From: Hymenobacter sp. GOD-10R
GTDB lineage: Bacteria; Bacteroidota; Bacteroidia; Cytophagales; Hymenobacteraceae
Direction of reading: 5' to 3'
DNA length: 64,000 nt
Assembly (NCBI RefSeq): GCF_035609205.1
Contig: NZ_CP141184.1
Span: 1,302,001 to 1,366,000, forward strand
Shown: positions 1 through 7,973 of the stretch, in pieces
Layout of the letters: each line of letters begins with the position of its first letter
How positions within the stretch are numbered: the stretch's first letter is position 1
The notes under the pieces: generated by a model
The model's input: the letters and a program-made list of their open reading frames with translations, nothing else
Databases searched by the model: none
Told to the model about the DNA's origin: nothing
Program-made: the position numbers and the translations under genes

Positions 1-224
1 AGCTAAAGGCTCATTTCGGCTCGGGCACGCTCGATGGTAAAGTAATCGGCCGTCTGCTAGGTCGCCTAGGTGAAAACACCATCAAGGCAGCTGTTTTTGC
101 AGAAGGTAACACCAAGCCGCGCGTAGAAAACCTAGGCGAAGCATTGCTGAAAGCTGCCAAGTGGGTACAAAGCCCAAATACGACACCAGAAGAAGATCTG
201 GCCAACTCGAACACCAACAGTTAG
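1..224 (+). CDS. C-terminal fragment of an unidentified protein
   Basis: An open frame runs in from the left edge (first complete codon at base 3) and stops with TAG at 222-224, giving about 73 residues. The fragment contains GKVIGRLLGRLGEN, then an Ala/Lys-rich helix-like stretch, and ends in a polar Asn/Thr/Ser-rich tail that is likely disordered. I do not recognise the family from this piece. Coding use matches the rest of the window, including two CTA-GGT Leu-Gly codon pairs and a CTA-GGC. It is followed 16 bases later by a perfect terminator shared with the convergent rplS gene. The start and most of the gene lie outside the window. Confidence 0.6.
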   Translation, partial: LKAHFGSGTLDGKVIGRLLGRLGENTIKAAVFAEGNTKPRVENLGEALLKAAKWVQSPNTTPEEDLANSNTNS

Positions 225-240
225 TCTAGCTACAATAGAA

Positions 241-283
241 GCACAAAAAAGCCGGCTCTTGAAAAAGGCCGGCTTTTTTGTGC
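241..283. terminator. Bidirectional intrinsic terminator
   Basis: Perfect 16-base inverted repeat: GCACAAAAAAGCCGGC at 241-256 and its complement at 268-283, with an 11-base loop. The A-tract on one side and T-tract on the other let it end both the plus-strand gene stopping at 224 and the minus-strand rplS operon stopping at 307. Confidence 0.9.
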
Positions 284-306
284 TTGTTGCGAAAGGCTGT
301 AATAGC

Positions 307-663
307 CTAGCCGCGCTTTTCTTTGATCTTGGCAGCTTTGCCAGCCAGACCACGCAGATAGAACAGACGAGCGCGACGTACTTTACCGCGACGGATCAGT
401 TCGATCTTGTCGATGTTAGGCGACAGCAGCGGGAAAATACGCTCGGTGCCGATCTGGTTTGAAATCTTGCGAACGGTGAAAGTCTCGCCGTTGCTGTTGT
501 TGTTTCTGCGCTGAATAACAACGCCCTGGAACTGCTGAATGCGCTCCTTGTTGCCTTCGCGGATCTTTACGTGCACATTAACTGTGTCACCGGCGGCAAA
601 GGCAGGGAAGCTGGCGCGGCGCTCCTGGGATTCCTGCTGGATAAAATCGAGTAGTACGCTCAT
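307..663 (-). CDS. rplS: 50S ribosomal protein L19
   Basis: A 118-residue protein matching bacterial L19 along its full length: the early [20 protein letters not shown] region, the [10 protein letters not shown] core, the [15 protein letters not shown] segment and the basic [13 protein letters not shown] end. L19 sits at the 30S-50S interface of the ribosome. It is the last gene of the minus-strand order rpsP-rimM-trmD-rplS, the usual bacterial arrangement. A 170-base gap separates it from trmD, and that gap holds a good Bacteroidota promoter at 726-756, so it probably has its own transcription start in addition to any read-through. The ATG at 661-663 is the obvious start. Confidence 0.98.
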   Translation of the reverse strand: MSVLLDFIQQESQERRASFPAFAAGDTVNVHVKIREGNKERIQQFQGVVIQRRNNNSNGETFTVRKISNQIGTERIFPLLSPNIDKIELIRRGKVRRARLFYLRGLAGKAAKIKEKRG

Positions 664-725
664 GGCTGGAAAAAACTTTGAAAAGGACGGCGCCGCCGCC
701 CAGATGATTTTTGGCTAAAGAGGCG

Positions 726-756
726 CAAATATAGCGCTCTGTTTTTGTGAATGCAA
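726..756 (-). promoter_or_regulatory. Bacteroidota-type promoter for rplS
   Basis: On the minus strand TTG (754-756) is followed after 20 bases by TATATTTG (726-733), matching the Bacteroidota pattern TTG-N19..21-TAnnTTTG. The -7 element lies 63 bases before the rplS start. It is followed by GCGCCTC, giving the same TTTGCGCCTC word as the rpsP promoter. Confidence 0.7.
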
Positions 757-833
757 GTATTATCGAGTAATTGAATAGCAGAGTTAGCAGAGGAAGCTAA
801 ATAGGGGTATTAGTCAGCTGCTCAGTCACTCAG

Positions 834-1514
834 TTACTCTTCCGAAAGAAGATCGGGCCGACGTAAACGGGTGCGCTCAAGCGCTTGTTCGTGTCGCCAA
901 ACCTCAATTTTAGGCGTGTTGCCCGATAGCAGAATTTCCGGTACTTGTTGCCCCCGCCATTCGGATGGCCGCGTGTACACAGGAGGAGCTAACAAGTTAT
1001 CCTGAAAAGAATCGCTCAGGGCAGATTCTTCGTTGCCGAGTACGCCTGGCAGTAGCCGAACGACTGCATCAACTAGAATAGCCGCTCCTAGCTCACCACC
1101 GCTTAGCACGTAGTCTCCTACGCTGATTTCGTGAGTGATATACGCCTGCCGGATTCGCTCATCTATGCCTTTGTAATGACCGCAAAGGATGATCAGGTTG
1201 CCGGCCAACGACAAGCGGTTGACGAGCGGCTGGCGTAACGTTTCCCCGTCTGGTGTCATATAAATGACCGCATCGTAGGAACGTTCGGCTAGCAAACCAT
1301 CCAAGCAGGCCGCAATCGGCTCTACGCGTAAGACCATGCCCGCGCCGCCGCCAAACACATAATCATCAATCTGGCCGTGTTTGTTGATAGCAAACTGGCG
1401 CAAATCGTGCACATGAATTTCCGCTAGTCCTTTTTCTTGCGCTCTTTTTACAATAGAGTGCGCGAAAGGGCTAACTAGTAAATCCGGCTGACACGTGACA
1501 ACATCAAGACGCAT
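834..1514 (-). CDS. trmD: tRNA (guanine-N1)-methyltransferase TrmD
   Basis: TrmD methylates G37 at N1 in tRNAs reading CNN-type codons, using S-adenosylmethionine, and so prevents frameshifting. The protein shows the family signatures [25 protein letters not shown] and [14 protein letters not shown], which form the trefoil-knot SAM site of the SPOUT superfamily. I chose the ATG at 1512-1514 (MRLDVVTCQ, 226 residues), which fits family length and the usual MRxDxVT start. A TTG seven codons upstream (1535) would add MLACALA and is less likely. The gene lies between rimM, 54 bases upstream, and rplS. The stop overlaps a GCTCAGTCACTC word that recurs at 14704. Confidence 0.96.
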   Translation of the reverse strand: MRLDVVTCQPDLLVSPFAHSIVKRAQEKGLAEIHVHDLRQFAINKHGQIDDYVFGGGAGMVLRVEPIAACLDGLLAERSYDAVIYMTPDGETLRQPLVNRLSLAGNLIILCGHYKGIDERIRQAYITHEISVGDYVLSGGELGAAILVDAVVRLLPGVLGNEESALSDSFQDNLLAPPVYTRPSEWRGQQVPEILLSGNTPKIEVWRHEQALERTRLRRPDLLSEE

Positions 1515-1568
1515 GGCAAGGGCGCAAGCTAGCAAGTAGAAGAGGAAGGCTAGGTTCTCGGCAACGGG

Positions 1569-2141
1569 CTACTGCTCGTCAGGTTCATCTCGCTCGCGGG
1601 AACCGGGGCTGAGGTAAACGTCGAGCAGGCCTTCGGGTAGATTCACGTGGAGTTGACGGGTTGCTTCGTCGGCGCGCGAAATCAACTCATCAACCACCGG
1701 AATCAATACCTCCTGACCTTGGTAACGCATAGCCAACACGTCCTGCTGTGGCAGCTCGTAGAAGGTTTCTACAGTACCTAGCTCTCCTAGCTGCTCATCA
1801 ACTACGGTGTAACCAATCACGTCGTGGAAGTAGAACTGATCTTCCTCCAACTTCGGCAACTCATCAAGCGGACGGTATAGATTGGCATTGCGTAGCGGCT
1901 CAGCGGCTTCCACCGTATCGACCCCTTTTAGCTTGAGTAAGGCCCGATCGGTTGTTTGCGGCTGTACTCGCTCAACGACAAATTCTGTCAGCTTACCCGG
2001 AGTAGTCGGCATTTCTAAGTACACCGATTTCATCTTGCGGTAAGTATCTAGGTCGTCTACATCCAAGAAGGCAACTACGAACCCGCGGAGGCCGTGTGGC
2101 TTCACTACGGAACCAAGCTGGTAACAATCGTCAATCGTCAT
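1569..2141 (-). CDS. rimM: Ribosome maturation factor RimM
   Basis: A 190-residue protein with the RimM N-terminal beta-barrel (YQLGSVVKPHGLRGFVVAF near residues 7-25) and a C-terminal PRC-barrel (QFYFHDVIGYTVVDEQLGELG through VLIPVVDELI near 100-155). RimM binds S19 and helps mature the head of the 30S subunit. It is the second gene of the rpsP-rimM-trmD-rplS operon. The tail after about residue 170 (PGSRERDEPDEQ) is polar and likely disordered. The ATG at 2139-2141 gives MTIDDCYQLG, a typical start. Confidence 0.96.
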   Translation of the reverse strand: MTIDDCYQLGSVVKPHGLRGFVVAFLDVDDLDTYRKMKSVYLEMPTTPGKLTEFVVERVQPQTTDRALLKLKGVDTVEAAEPLRNANLYRPLDELPKLEEDQFYFHDVIGYTVVDEQLGELGTVETFYELPQQDVLAMRYQGQEVLIPVVDELISRADEATRQLHVNLPEGLLDVYLSPGSRERDEPDEQ

Positions 2142-2168
2142 GGCAGGAGAACATAAAAGGTCATTAAA

Positions 2169-2230
2169 AAGCTGGGGAGCTTAAGAGCTAGCCCTTTCAG
2201 AATCGGCTTGGCTCCTAAACTCCCCAGCTT
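2169..2230 (-). terminator. Hairpin between rpsP and rimM (attenuator-like)
   Basis: AAGCTGGGGAG (2169-2179) and its exact complement CTCCCCAGCTT (2220-2230) form an 11-base stem with a 40-base loop. On the minus strand the stem is followed by TTTTAATGA, a short T-tract. It sits just after the rpsP stop and before rimM, so it could partly terminate transcription and set the ratio of ribosomal protein to RimM/TrmD. The long loop makes it weaker than the other terminators here. Confidence 0.55.
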
Positions 2231-2243
2231 AATAATTGCAAAC

Positions 2244-2777
2244 TTAGGAAGCGGCTTCCTCGGTTGTAGCCTCTGTTGCTTCGCCTTCCGCAGCAGCTGG
2301 TGTAGCAGCAGCTACTGCTGCAGCTTGCTTCTGACGGATAGCTTCGGCACGAGCCTCGTTTACCTTGGTTTCGGCAGCAAGCTGAGCTTTGCGAGCTTCT
2401 TCCTTGGCGGTACCTAGGGTTGTGCGCTTGCCTTCGATCTTCGCATCTTTCTGCTCTTTCCAAGAAGCGAAGCGCTCATCAGCAACATCTTGGGCAATGG
2501 CGCCCTTGATAACACCTAGTTGAAGGTGCTTGCGGTACAACACACCACGGTACGACAACATAGCGCGCACAGTGTCGGTAGGCTGAGCACCCTTCATGAT
2601 CCAGTCGAATGCTTTGTCAGCGTCGAAGTTGATCGAAGCGGGGTTGGTGTTGGGGTCGTAGGTGCCAAGTTTCTCGATGAAACGGCCGTCGCGGGGTGCG
2701 CGAGCGTCGGCTACTACGATGTCAAATTGCGCGGCTTTCTTGCGGCCACGGCGGGCGAGGCGGATTTTAACTGCCAT
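2244..2777 (-). CDS. rpsP: 30S ribosomal protein S16 with long C-terminal extension
   Basis: Residues 1-80 are a standard S16: [39 protein letters not shown] and the [19 protein letters not shown] segment. S16 is needed for 30S assembly. Most bacterial S16 proteins are about 80-90 residues. This one has 177, with a charged helical region (about 95-145, Lys/Glu/Ala-rich) followed by an Ala/Glu/Thr-rich tail with several Glu near the end. Long S16 tails are known in Bacteroidota, so this is probably lineage-typical. It is the first gene of the operon, with a promoter about 60 bases upstream. Confidence 0.97.
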   Translation of the reverse strand: MAVKIRLARRGRKKAAQFDIVVADARAPRDGRFIEKLGTYDPNTNPASINFDADKAFDWIMKGAQPTDTVRAMLSYRGVLYRKHLQLGVIKGAIAQDVADERFASWKEQKDAKIEGKRTTLGTAKEEARKAQLAAETKVNEARAEAIRQKQAAAVAAATPAAAEGEATEATTEEAAS

Positions 2778-2830
2778 AAACCTAGTTGGTTATGCGACGC
2801 ATCCCGTGCGTCTGGTTGAAAAGTGAGGCG

Positions 2831-2838
2831 CAAAGGTA
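2831..2838 (-). promoter_or_regulatory. -7 element of the rpsP operon promoter
   Basis: TACCTTTG on the minus strand fits TAnnTTTG and lies 54 bases before rpsP. No clear TTG is seen at -33. The downstream bases again read TTTGCGCCTC as at rplS. The AT-rich stretch at 2850-3030 separates this divergent promoter from the plus-strand amine oxidase gene. Confidence 0.55.
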
Positions 2839-3057
2839 CGAAAAGATCATAAAAGATTAATACACAGTAATAATTATCCAGCAAGAAGAAGCTGCTACCA
2901 AAAAATAAAAGGATAAATAGAGTGTTGTGTTTTTGAAAGGTTGCAGCAATTTGATGATGCATTTGATAAATTTATAATAAATAACTCATTGTGATAATAA
3001 ATTTTTAATAAAGGATAAGATTTCATAGCTTTTGAATGTAATCGATGCTCCTACACC

Positions 3058-4647
3058 TTGAAAGCTTTATCACGAAGAGATTTTCTAACCAAAAGCGCCA
3101 TCATCGGGGCCGGAGCTTATCCGGCTATGTTGGCGCTGAACCTGTTGCCAGCTGCACCGGCCCACGCTTTCAACTTGCAGGGAAGCGGCAAGGGAAAGCA
3201 CATCATTATCCTAGGTGCTGGGTTAGCCGGCATGACGTCGGCGTACGAGCTGACCAAGCTCGGCTACCAGTGTACCGTGCTCGAAGCCCGCACCCGCACT
3301 GGCGGACGATGTTGGAGCATTCGCAATGGTGCCACGGCCGCCGAAACCAACAACCCCCAACAGACGGCACGCTTCGACAACGGACTGTACTTCAACGCTG
3401 GTCCTTCGCGCATTCCACACCACCACCAACTCACGATGCACTACTGTCGGGAGCTAGGGGTACCCTTGGAGGTCTATAACAACGTCAACGAGAGCACTTA
3501 TTACTACGCCGAAGGCAAGGGGCCTTTATCCAACAAGAAAGTACGCGCCCGCGAAGTGCACAATGATATGCGGGGCTACATGAGCGAGCTGCTCGCCAAA
3601 GCCGTCGACCAACGCAAGCTCGATACGGGGCTGACCCAGGAGGATGCCGCCAAAGTATTGGAGTACCTAAGAGCTGAAGGAGGATTGGATATTGATAAGC
3701 TCTACAAAGCTTCTGCCCGCCGGGGCTACACGGAAGCGCCGGGGGCGGGCACTCATGCTGGTAAGCTAGGTGACCCACTAAAGCTGGCAGAAATCATTCA
3801 GTCGGGCTTGCTTGACCCCGATTTTTACAACGTCGCCGAGTACACCTACGAACTTCAAATGACCATGTTCCAAGCCGTCGGCGGCATGGATCAGATTGCA
3901 AAGGCGCTGGAGAAAAGAGTAGTTGGAAACCTGAAGCTAGGAGCCGAAGTAACGGCCATTCAGAACCAGACGGAAGGGGTGAAGATCACCTACAAGGACC
4001 AGAAAGGCACGCACGAGCTAATCGGCGACCTGTGCATCTGCACGCTGCCGTTGCCGGTGCTGAGCAATGTCAACCACAACTTCTCCTCCGATGTAAGCCG
4101 GGCTATCGACTTCGTGCCTTACATCCAAACCGGTAAGATCGGGCTTCAATTCAAGCGGCGCTTTTGGGAGGAAGACGAGCAGATTTTTGGGGGAATCACG
4201 CACACCAACAACGACTTAACGCAAATTTTTTATCCTTCCTACGACTACCTAGGTAAGAAGGGCATCCTCATTGGCTACTACAACTTCAATGAGAAGGCCA
4301 AGAAGGTGGGGGATCTGACTTACCAGGAGCGGGAAAAGCTAGCCTTGCAAAAAGGACAGCTTATTCACCCGCAGTACCCCAAGGAGTTCGAACAGTCATT
4401 CTCGGTGAGTTGGCACAAGCTGCCTTATAGCCTAGGTGGCTGGGCCTTGTATAACTCCGACGAGCGCAAAACGCACTACGCAGCACTGCTGAAGCCAGAG
4501 AAGAACGTGTATTTCGCCGGTGAGCATACCACATACCTCACCGCGTGGATGGCTGGCGCCTTTGAATCGGCGCGCAGTGTGGTGGCTGCCGTGCATGGCC
4601 GCTTGAGTGAGCAGCGGTTGAGCTACCCCAGCGTGGGCAGTAACTAA
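3058..4647 (+). CDS. Tat-exported flavin monoamine oxidase
   Basis: A 529-residue FAD-dependent amine oxidase. A twin-arginine signal (SRRDFLTKSA, residues 5-14) and hydrophobic stretch end near PAHA at 34-37, so the protein is probably folded with FAD inside and exported by Tat. The Rossmann motif GAGLAG is at 53-58, followed by the TVLEARTRTGGRCW stretch typical of the amine oxidase/LAAO family. The C-terminal FAD motif YFAGEHTTYLTAWMAGA is near 487-503. It should oxidise an amine or amino acid in the periplasm to an imine with H2O2 release; the substrate cannot be read from sequence. The start is a TTG; no in-frame ATG lies upstream before a stop. It is followed after 35 bases by an exported aminotransferase. 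Confidence 0.88.
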   Translation: MKALSRRDFLTKSAIIGAGAYPAMLALNLLPAAPAHAFNLQGSGKGKHIIILGAGLAGMTSAYELTKLGYQCTVLEARTRTGGRCWSIRNGATAAETNNPQQTARFDNGLYFNAGPSRIPHHHQLTMHYCRELGVPLEVYNNVNESTYYYAEGKGPLSNKKVRAREVHNDMRGYMSELLAKAVDQRKLDTGLTQEDAAKVLEYLRAEGGLDIDKLYKASARRGYTEAPGAGTHAGKLGDPLKLAEIIQSGLLDPDFYNVAEYTYELQMTMFQAVGGMDQIAKALEKRVVGNLKLGAEVTAIQNQTEGVKITYKDQKGTHELIGDLCICTLPLPVLSNVNHNFSSDVSRAIDFVPYIQTGKIGLQFKRRFWEEDEQIFGGITHTNNDLTQIFYPSYDYLGKKGILIGYYNFNEKAKKVGDLTYQEREKLALQKGQLIHPQYPKEFEQSFSVSWHKLPYSLGGWALYNSDERKTHYAALLKPEKNVYFAGEHTTYLTAWMAGAFESARSVVAAVHGRLSEQRLSYPSVGSN

Positions 4648-4682
4648 CATTCCAGTATGACAACTTTCTAACTCCAACTACC

Positions 4683-5855
4683 ATGGAAACTTCTATGAAT
4701 CGGCGTAACTGGCTGAAGTCAAGTGCGCTGCTAGCCGGTAGCCTGACTTTTCTGCCCTCAAAGCTTTCGGCGCTGGCGGCCAATCGTTCGGCTGCTCCTG
4801 CGTTTGACCTAGGTGCGCCCTTGACCGACGAAGCTGCGGCACTAGCGGGCCCACCGGAAATGAAAGCACGCTTGTTGGCAAACGAAAATCCGTTTGGGCC
4901 GTCGGAGAAAGCGAAGCAGGCGATGGTAGAAGCCATGTCGACGAGCTACCAGTACCCCTTTATGTACACGCGGGAACTGGTCAAGAAGATTGCCGAACAC
5001 GAAGGCCTGACGCCTGAACACATCATGGTAGATGCTGGCTCTAGCCCACTACTGCAGGCCGCGGCTATTTACTACTCCCAAAAAGGTGGTGCCATCATCA
5101 CCGGCGACCCGTCGTACCGCGACTTGCCCGACAGCGCGAAAGACCTGAATGCGACCATCGTAGAAGTGCCACTCACGAAGGACTACAAGTTAGACCTCGA
5201 TGGAATGGAAAAGAAGGTAGGCGCTGGCACCGCACTGATGTACTTGTGCAACCCGAACAACCCGACGGGCACTGTGCTCGATACGGCCAAGCTGAAAGCC
5301 TTCTGCGAGCGAGTATCGAAGAAGGTGCCCATCTTCATCGACGAGGCCTACATCGACTACGTGCCTGACCCACAGGCCACCACTATGATGGATGCCGTGA
5401 AGAAAGGGCAGAACGTCATTGTGGCGCGCACCTTCTCGAAGCTGTACGGCTTTGCTGGCTTGCGCGTGGGGTATATCGTGGCGCAGCCCGAAACCATCAA
5501 GCTGCTAAGCAAATACACTGTAGGCGGCATGAGTATTTCGGCGCCGGCTATCCGCGGGGCCTTGGCCACTTACCAGGATCAGGCGTTCATGAAGGATACT
5601 TTGCAGAAGACCCTAGCTTCTAAGCAGTTCTTATATGAGACGCTTAAAAAGGAGGGCTACGAGTACATTCCTTCCTCGACCAACTTCGTGATGTTCCCGC
5701 TGAAAATGGAGGGCAAGCGCTTCGTGGAGGAAATGGCGCGGCGTGGCGTGGGCATCCGCAACTGGAAGTTCAACAACCAGGAATGGTGTCGCGTGAGCAT
5801 CGGTCGCATGGACGAAATGCAAGCCTTTGCCGATGCTTTCAAGCAACTATCCTAG
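4683..5855 (+). CDS. Exported PLP-dependent aminotransferase (HisC-like, fold type I)
   Basis: A 390-residue class I/II aminotransferase resembling histidinol-phosphate aminotransferases. LLANENPFGPSEKA (about 60-73) and NPNNPTG (190-196) are family motifs, and Lys253 in TFSKLYGFAGLRVGY is the PLP lysine. Unlike cytoplasmic HisC it begins with NRRNWLK and a hydrophobic segment to about residue 34, a Tat-like signal, so it is likely periplasmic. It lies between a Tat-exported amine oxidase and a secreted Hint-domain protein in one apparent operon. No his genes are nearby, which argues against histidine synthesis. The substrate is unknown. An internal ATG at 4695 would keep the signal. Confidence 0.88.
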   Translation: METSMNRRNWLKSSALLAGSLTFLPSKLSALAANRSAAPAFDLGAPLTDEAAALAGPPEMKARLLANENPFGPSEKAKQAMVEAMSTSYQYPFMYTRELVKKIAEHEGLTPEHIMVDAGSSPLLQAAAIYYSQKGGAIITGDPSYRDLPDSAKDLNATIVEVPLTKDYKLDLDGMEKKVGAGTALMYLCNPNNPTGTVLDTAKLKAFCERVSKKVPIFIDEAYIDYVPDPQATTMMDAVKKGQNVIVARTFSKLYGFAGLRVGYIVAQPETIKLLSKYTVGGMSISAPAIRGALATYQDQAFMKDTLQKTLASKQFLYETLKKEGYEYIPSSTNFVMFPLKMEGKRFVEEMARRGVGIRNWKFNNQEWCRVSIGRMDEMQAFADAFKQLS

Positions 5856-5886
5856 CTCTCAGTACCCGACCATATCATTCACAACC

Positions 5887-6879
5887 ATGCACAAACGCAT
5901 ACTAATCCTTGCTTTCTCGCTGCTCAGCATAGGCACTTTGCAGGCGCAAACCAATCCGCGCCCGCTTACCCTCGATGAGTACAAGAAAGCCAAAGCTTTT
6001 CAAATCAAAGACCCGGATACCGAAACCTATGTCAAGTTCGAAAATTCGTACATTCTCGACCGGTATGAGATGCGCAAACCGTATTTCATCACTGGTGATG
6101 ACGGCTTGAAAAAGCGCATGGACCTGTACAAGCTCATTGCCAAAGACGGTATGCAGGAGCTAGGTCTGGTGGTGTTCTACACGAATGAGAAAGGCAAGCG
6201 CTACCAAACGCTGGTACCCGATTTCACGGCCGATGGCAAAGTGTGGGAGCAGTACTTTGAAGACATTCACGCCATCGACAAGGAAGAGAAGAACTTCGTG
6301 CTGAAGCTTTCCTATGTGCTGTCAAAGGAGATGAGCTATCAGCAATACAAGAACATCAACCAGGGTAAAGACCTGAAGCTAGAGTCGGCCACGTATGGCA
6401 ATGACATTTGCTTCCCCGGCGACCAGGAAGTGGCCATGGCGAGTGGCGGCAAGAAGCTCCTGCGCGACATTCGCCCCGGCGACCGAGTAGTAACCGTTGA
6501 TCCTAAGACCAAGCAGGCCACCATCACGCAAGTGAAGGAGTTGGTAGCTCATGACGCCAGCAACTACGCCATCACGCGCCTGGTAACCGTCTCGGCCCGT
6601 GAAGTAGCTAGCCCAAAAGCTACGGAAGTACACTTGACCAGCCAAGTGCTCGAAGCTACTCCCAACCACCCAATGATGACCCGCGAGAGTCAAAAGAAGA
6701 TGGGCGAAATCCGGGAAGGCGAAGAGGTGTTGTGCCTCAACAAAGTCACCAAAACCTACGAGCCGTACACAGTACTACAGAAGAAGGATTATGCTGGCGG
6801 CGTACAGAAGGTGTACAACATGGTTGCCGCAGAAGGCACTACGTTCCTGATGAATGGCGTAATGGTGATGCAGAAGTAG
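5887..6879 (+). CDS. Secreted protein with C-terminal Hint (hedgehog/intein-type) domain
   Basis: A 330-residue protein. MHKRILILAFSLLSIGTLQA is a Sec signal. Residues 20-170 are a mixed alpha/beta region I do not recognise. A Hint domain starts at Cys175 (CFPGDQEV), continues with LLRDIRPGDRVVTVD, has the block-B-like TPNHPMM with His261, and ends with VYNMVAAEGTTFLMNGVMVMQK-type strands at the C-terminus. Hint domains cleave themselves at the N-S or N-O shift site. The terminal Asn plus Cys/Ser/Thr needed for splicing is absent, so only release of the N-terminal part is expected (inference). I chose the ATG at 5887 because the longer frame from 5827 overlaps the aminotransferase and lacks a leading signal. 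Confidence 0.8.
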   Translation: MHKRILILAFSLLSIGTLQAQTNPRPLTLDEYKKAKAFQIKDPDTETYVKFENSYILDRYEMRKPYFITGDDGLKKRMDLYKLIAKDGMQELGLVVFYTNEKGKRYQTLVPDFTADGKVWEQYFEDIHAIDKEEKNFVLKLSYVLSKEMSYQQYKNINQGKDLKLESATYGNDICFPGDQEVAMASGGKKLLRDIRPGDRVVTVDPKTKQATITQVKELVAHDASNYAITRLVTVSAREVASPKATEVHLTSQVLEATPNHPMMTRESQKKMGEIREGEEVLCLNKVTKTYEPYTVLQKKDYAGGVQKVYNMVAAEGTTFLMNGVMVMQK

Positions 6880-6935
6880 AGGTACCTACTTGTGTTTCTT
6901 GTTGAACGACTAACGTCAGAACGAAACCTAGGTGT

Positions 6936-6975
6936 AACAAAAAAGGCGGCTCTGCAAAGAGCCGCCTTTTTTGTT
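6936..6975. terminator. Bidirectional intrinsic terminator
   Basis: Perfect 18-base arms (6936-6953 and 6958-6975; AACAAAAAAGGCGGCTCT and complement) with loop GCAA. It ends both the plus-strand Hint gene operon and the minus-strand desaturase. Confidence 0.92.
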
Positions 6976-6994
6976 GTGATAGAAGCTAGATAAG

Positions 6995-7750
6995 CTAGGC
7001 AGCCATGCGCGCCACTGCTTTTTCCTTGCGCTTAATTTTCACGATGCCCACTTTATCCATCGACCAGATGAACATGTAGGTTGGGTCAAATTCCCACCAC
7101 TTCACGCCGAAGTTGACGCGCATTGGCAGCTTGTGGTGGTTGTTCTGGAACAACTCGCCAAAAGCTAGGAAGTCCAGCGCCAGGGTGTTCTTGGAGTGGT
7201 CGTGGTTGTCGAAGTTCTGGTAGCCATACTTGTGGCCACCCCAGTTTACGATAGCGCCGTGCAATGGGCCCATTAGGAAGTGAATGGGGAGCAACAGGTA
7301 CATCCACCAAGCCGTAGCAAAGTTGATATAGAACAACACGTATGCTGTGCCCCAGGCGAGGCGTGAGTACCACTTGTCGCCTATGTTTTCAATCAGGTTC
7401 CACTCCGGATAATCTCCTTCGAAGCGCTCCGCTAGCTCATACTTGCGGTTCAACACGTCATTGTAGATGTTCTTGGTCTTCCACATCATCGTGAAAGCAT
7501 TCGACGAGAACAACGGTGAGTGCGGGTCCAGCTCCGTGTCGGAATAGGCGTGGTGCATGCGGTGCAGCAGCGCGTATGCCCGAGGCGAAAGGAACGATGA
7601 GCCTTGGCAGATGTAGGTGAACAGGAAGAAGAACTTCTCCCAGAATTTGTTCATCGTGAACATCTTGTGGGCCGCGTACCGGTGCAAATAGAACGTCTGC
7701 GTGAACAGTGAGAGGTAGTAGTGGGCAACGAAGAAAACAAGTATAGGCAT
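6995..7750 (-). CDS. Membrane fatty-acid desaturase (acyl-CoA desaturase family)
   Basis: A 251-residue membrane enzyme with the histidine boxes of di-iron desaturases: HRYAAH (23-28), HRMHH (63-67) and QNNHH near 205, plus HGAIVNWGGH near 165-175. It introduces a double bond into acyl chains of lipids or acyl-CoA. Hydrophobic segments lie at about 1-20, 38-52 and 130-165. It is shorter than delta-9 desaturases of about 300 residues, but all boxes are present. It stands alone on the minus strand with its own promoter at 7839-7869 and a shared terminator downstream. Confidence 0.92.
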   Translation of the reverse strand: MPILVFFVAHYYLSLFTQTFYLHRYAAHKMFTMNKFWEKFFFLFTYICQGSSFLSPRAYALLHRMHHAYSDTELDPHSPLFSSNAFTMMWKTKNIYNDVLNRKYELAERFEGDYPEWNLIENIGDKWYSRLAWGTAYVLFYINFATAWWMYLLLPIHFLMGPLHGAIVNWGGHKYGYQNFDNHDHSKNTLALDFLAFGELFQNNHHKLPMRVNFGVKWWEFDPTYMFIWSMDKVGIVKIKRKEKAVARMAA

Positions 7751-7838
7751 GGGCCAAAAAGATTAGGAACGCAAGAAGGTGCAGCGAGTGCGTGCCCGCT
7801 AAAGCCAAATAGGGCCAGAGAAGTTCACATCCTCTTCA

Positions 7839-7869
7839 CAAACCTACGGCCAGCGCTGCGGGTGTTCAA
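7839..7869 (-). promoter_or_regulatory. Promoter of the desaturase gene
   Basis: On the minus strand TTG (7867-7869), 20 bases, then TAGGTTTG (7839-7846), a full match to the Bacteroidota pattern. The -7 element lies 89 bases before the ATG. Confidence 0.65.
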
Positions 7870-7973
7870 TATATAGAGGAAAAAGACCAAAATCTTATTC
7901 AGGACCTACTCCGGTAAAGTGCTATCCGCGCACAAGAGCGTGTAGACGGCTGCAAACAAAGCAGAAGGTCTGC

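Noticed and set aside
5827..5886. Longer N-terminus for the Hint protein
   Set aside because: It would overlap the aminotransferase and hide the clear signal peptide that starts at 5887.
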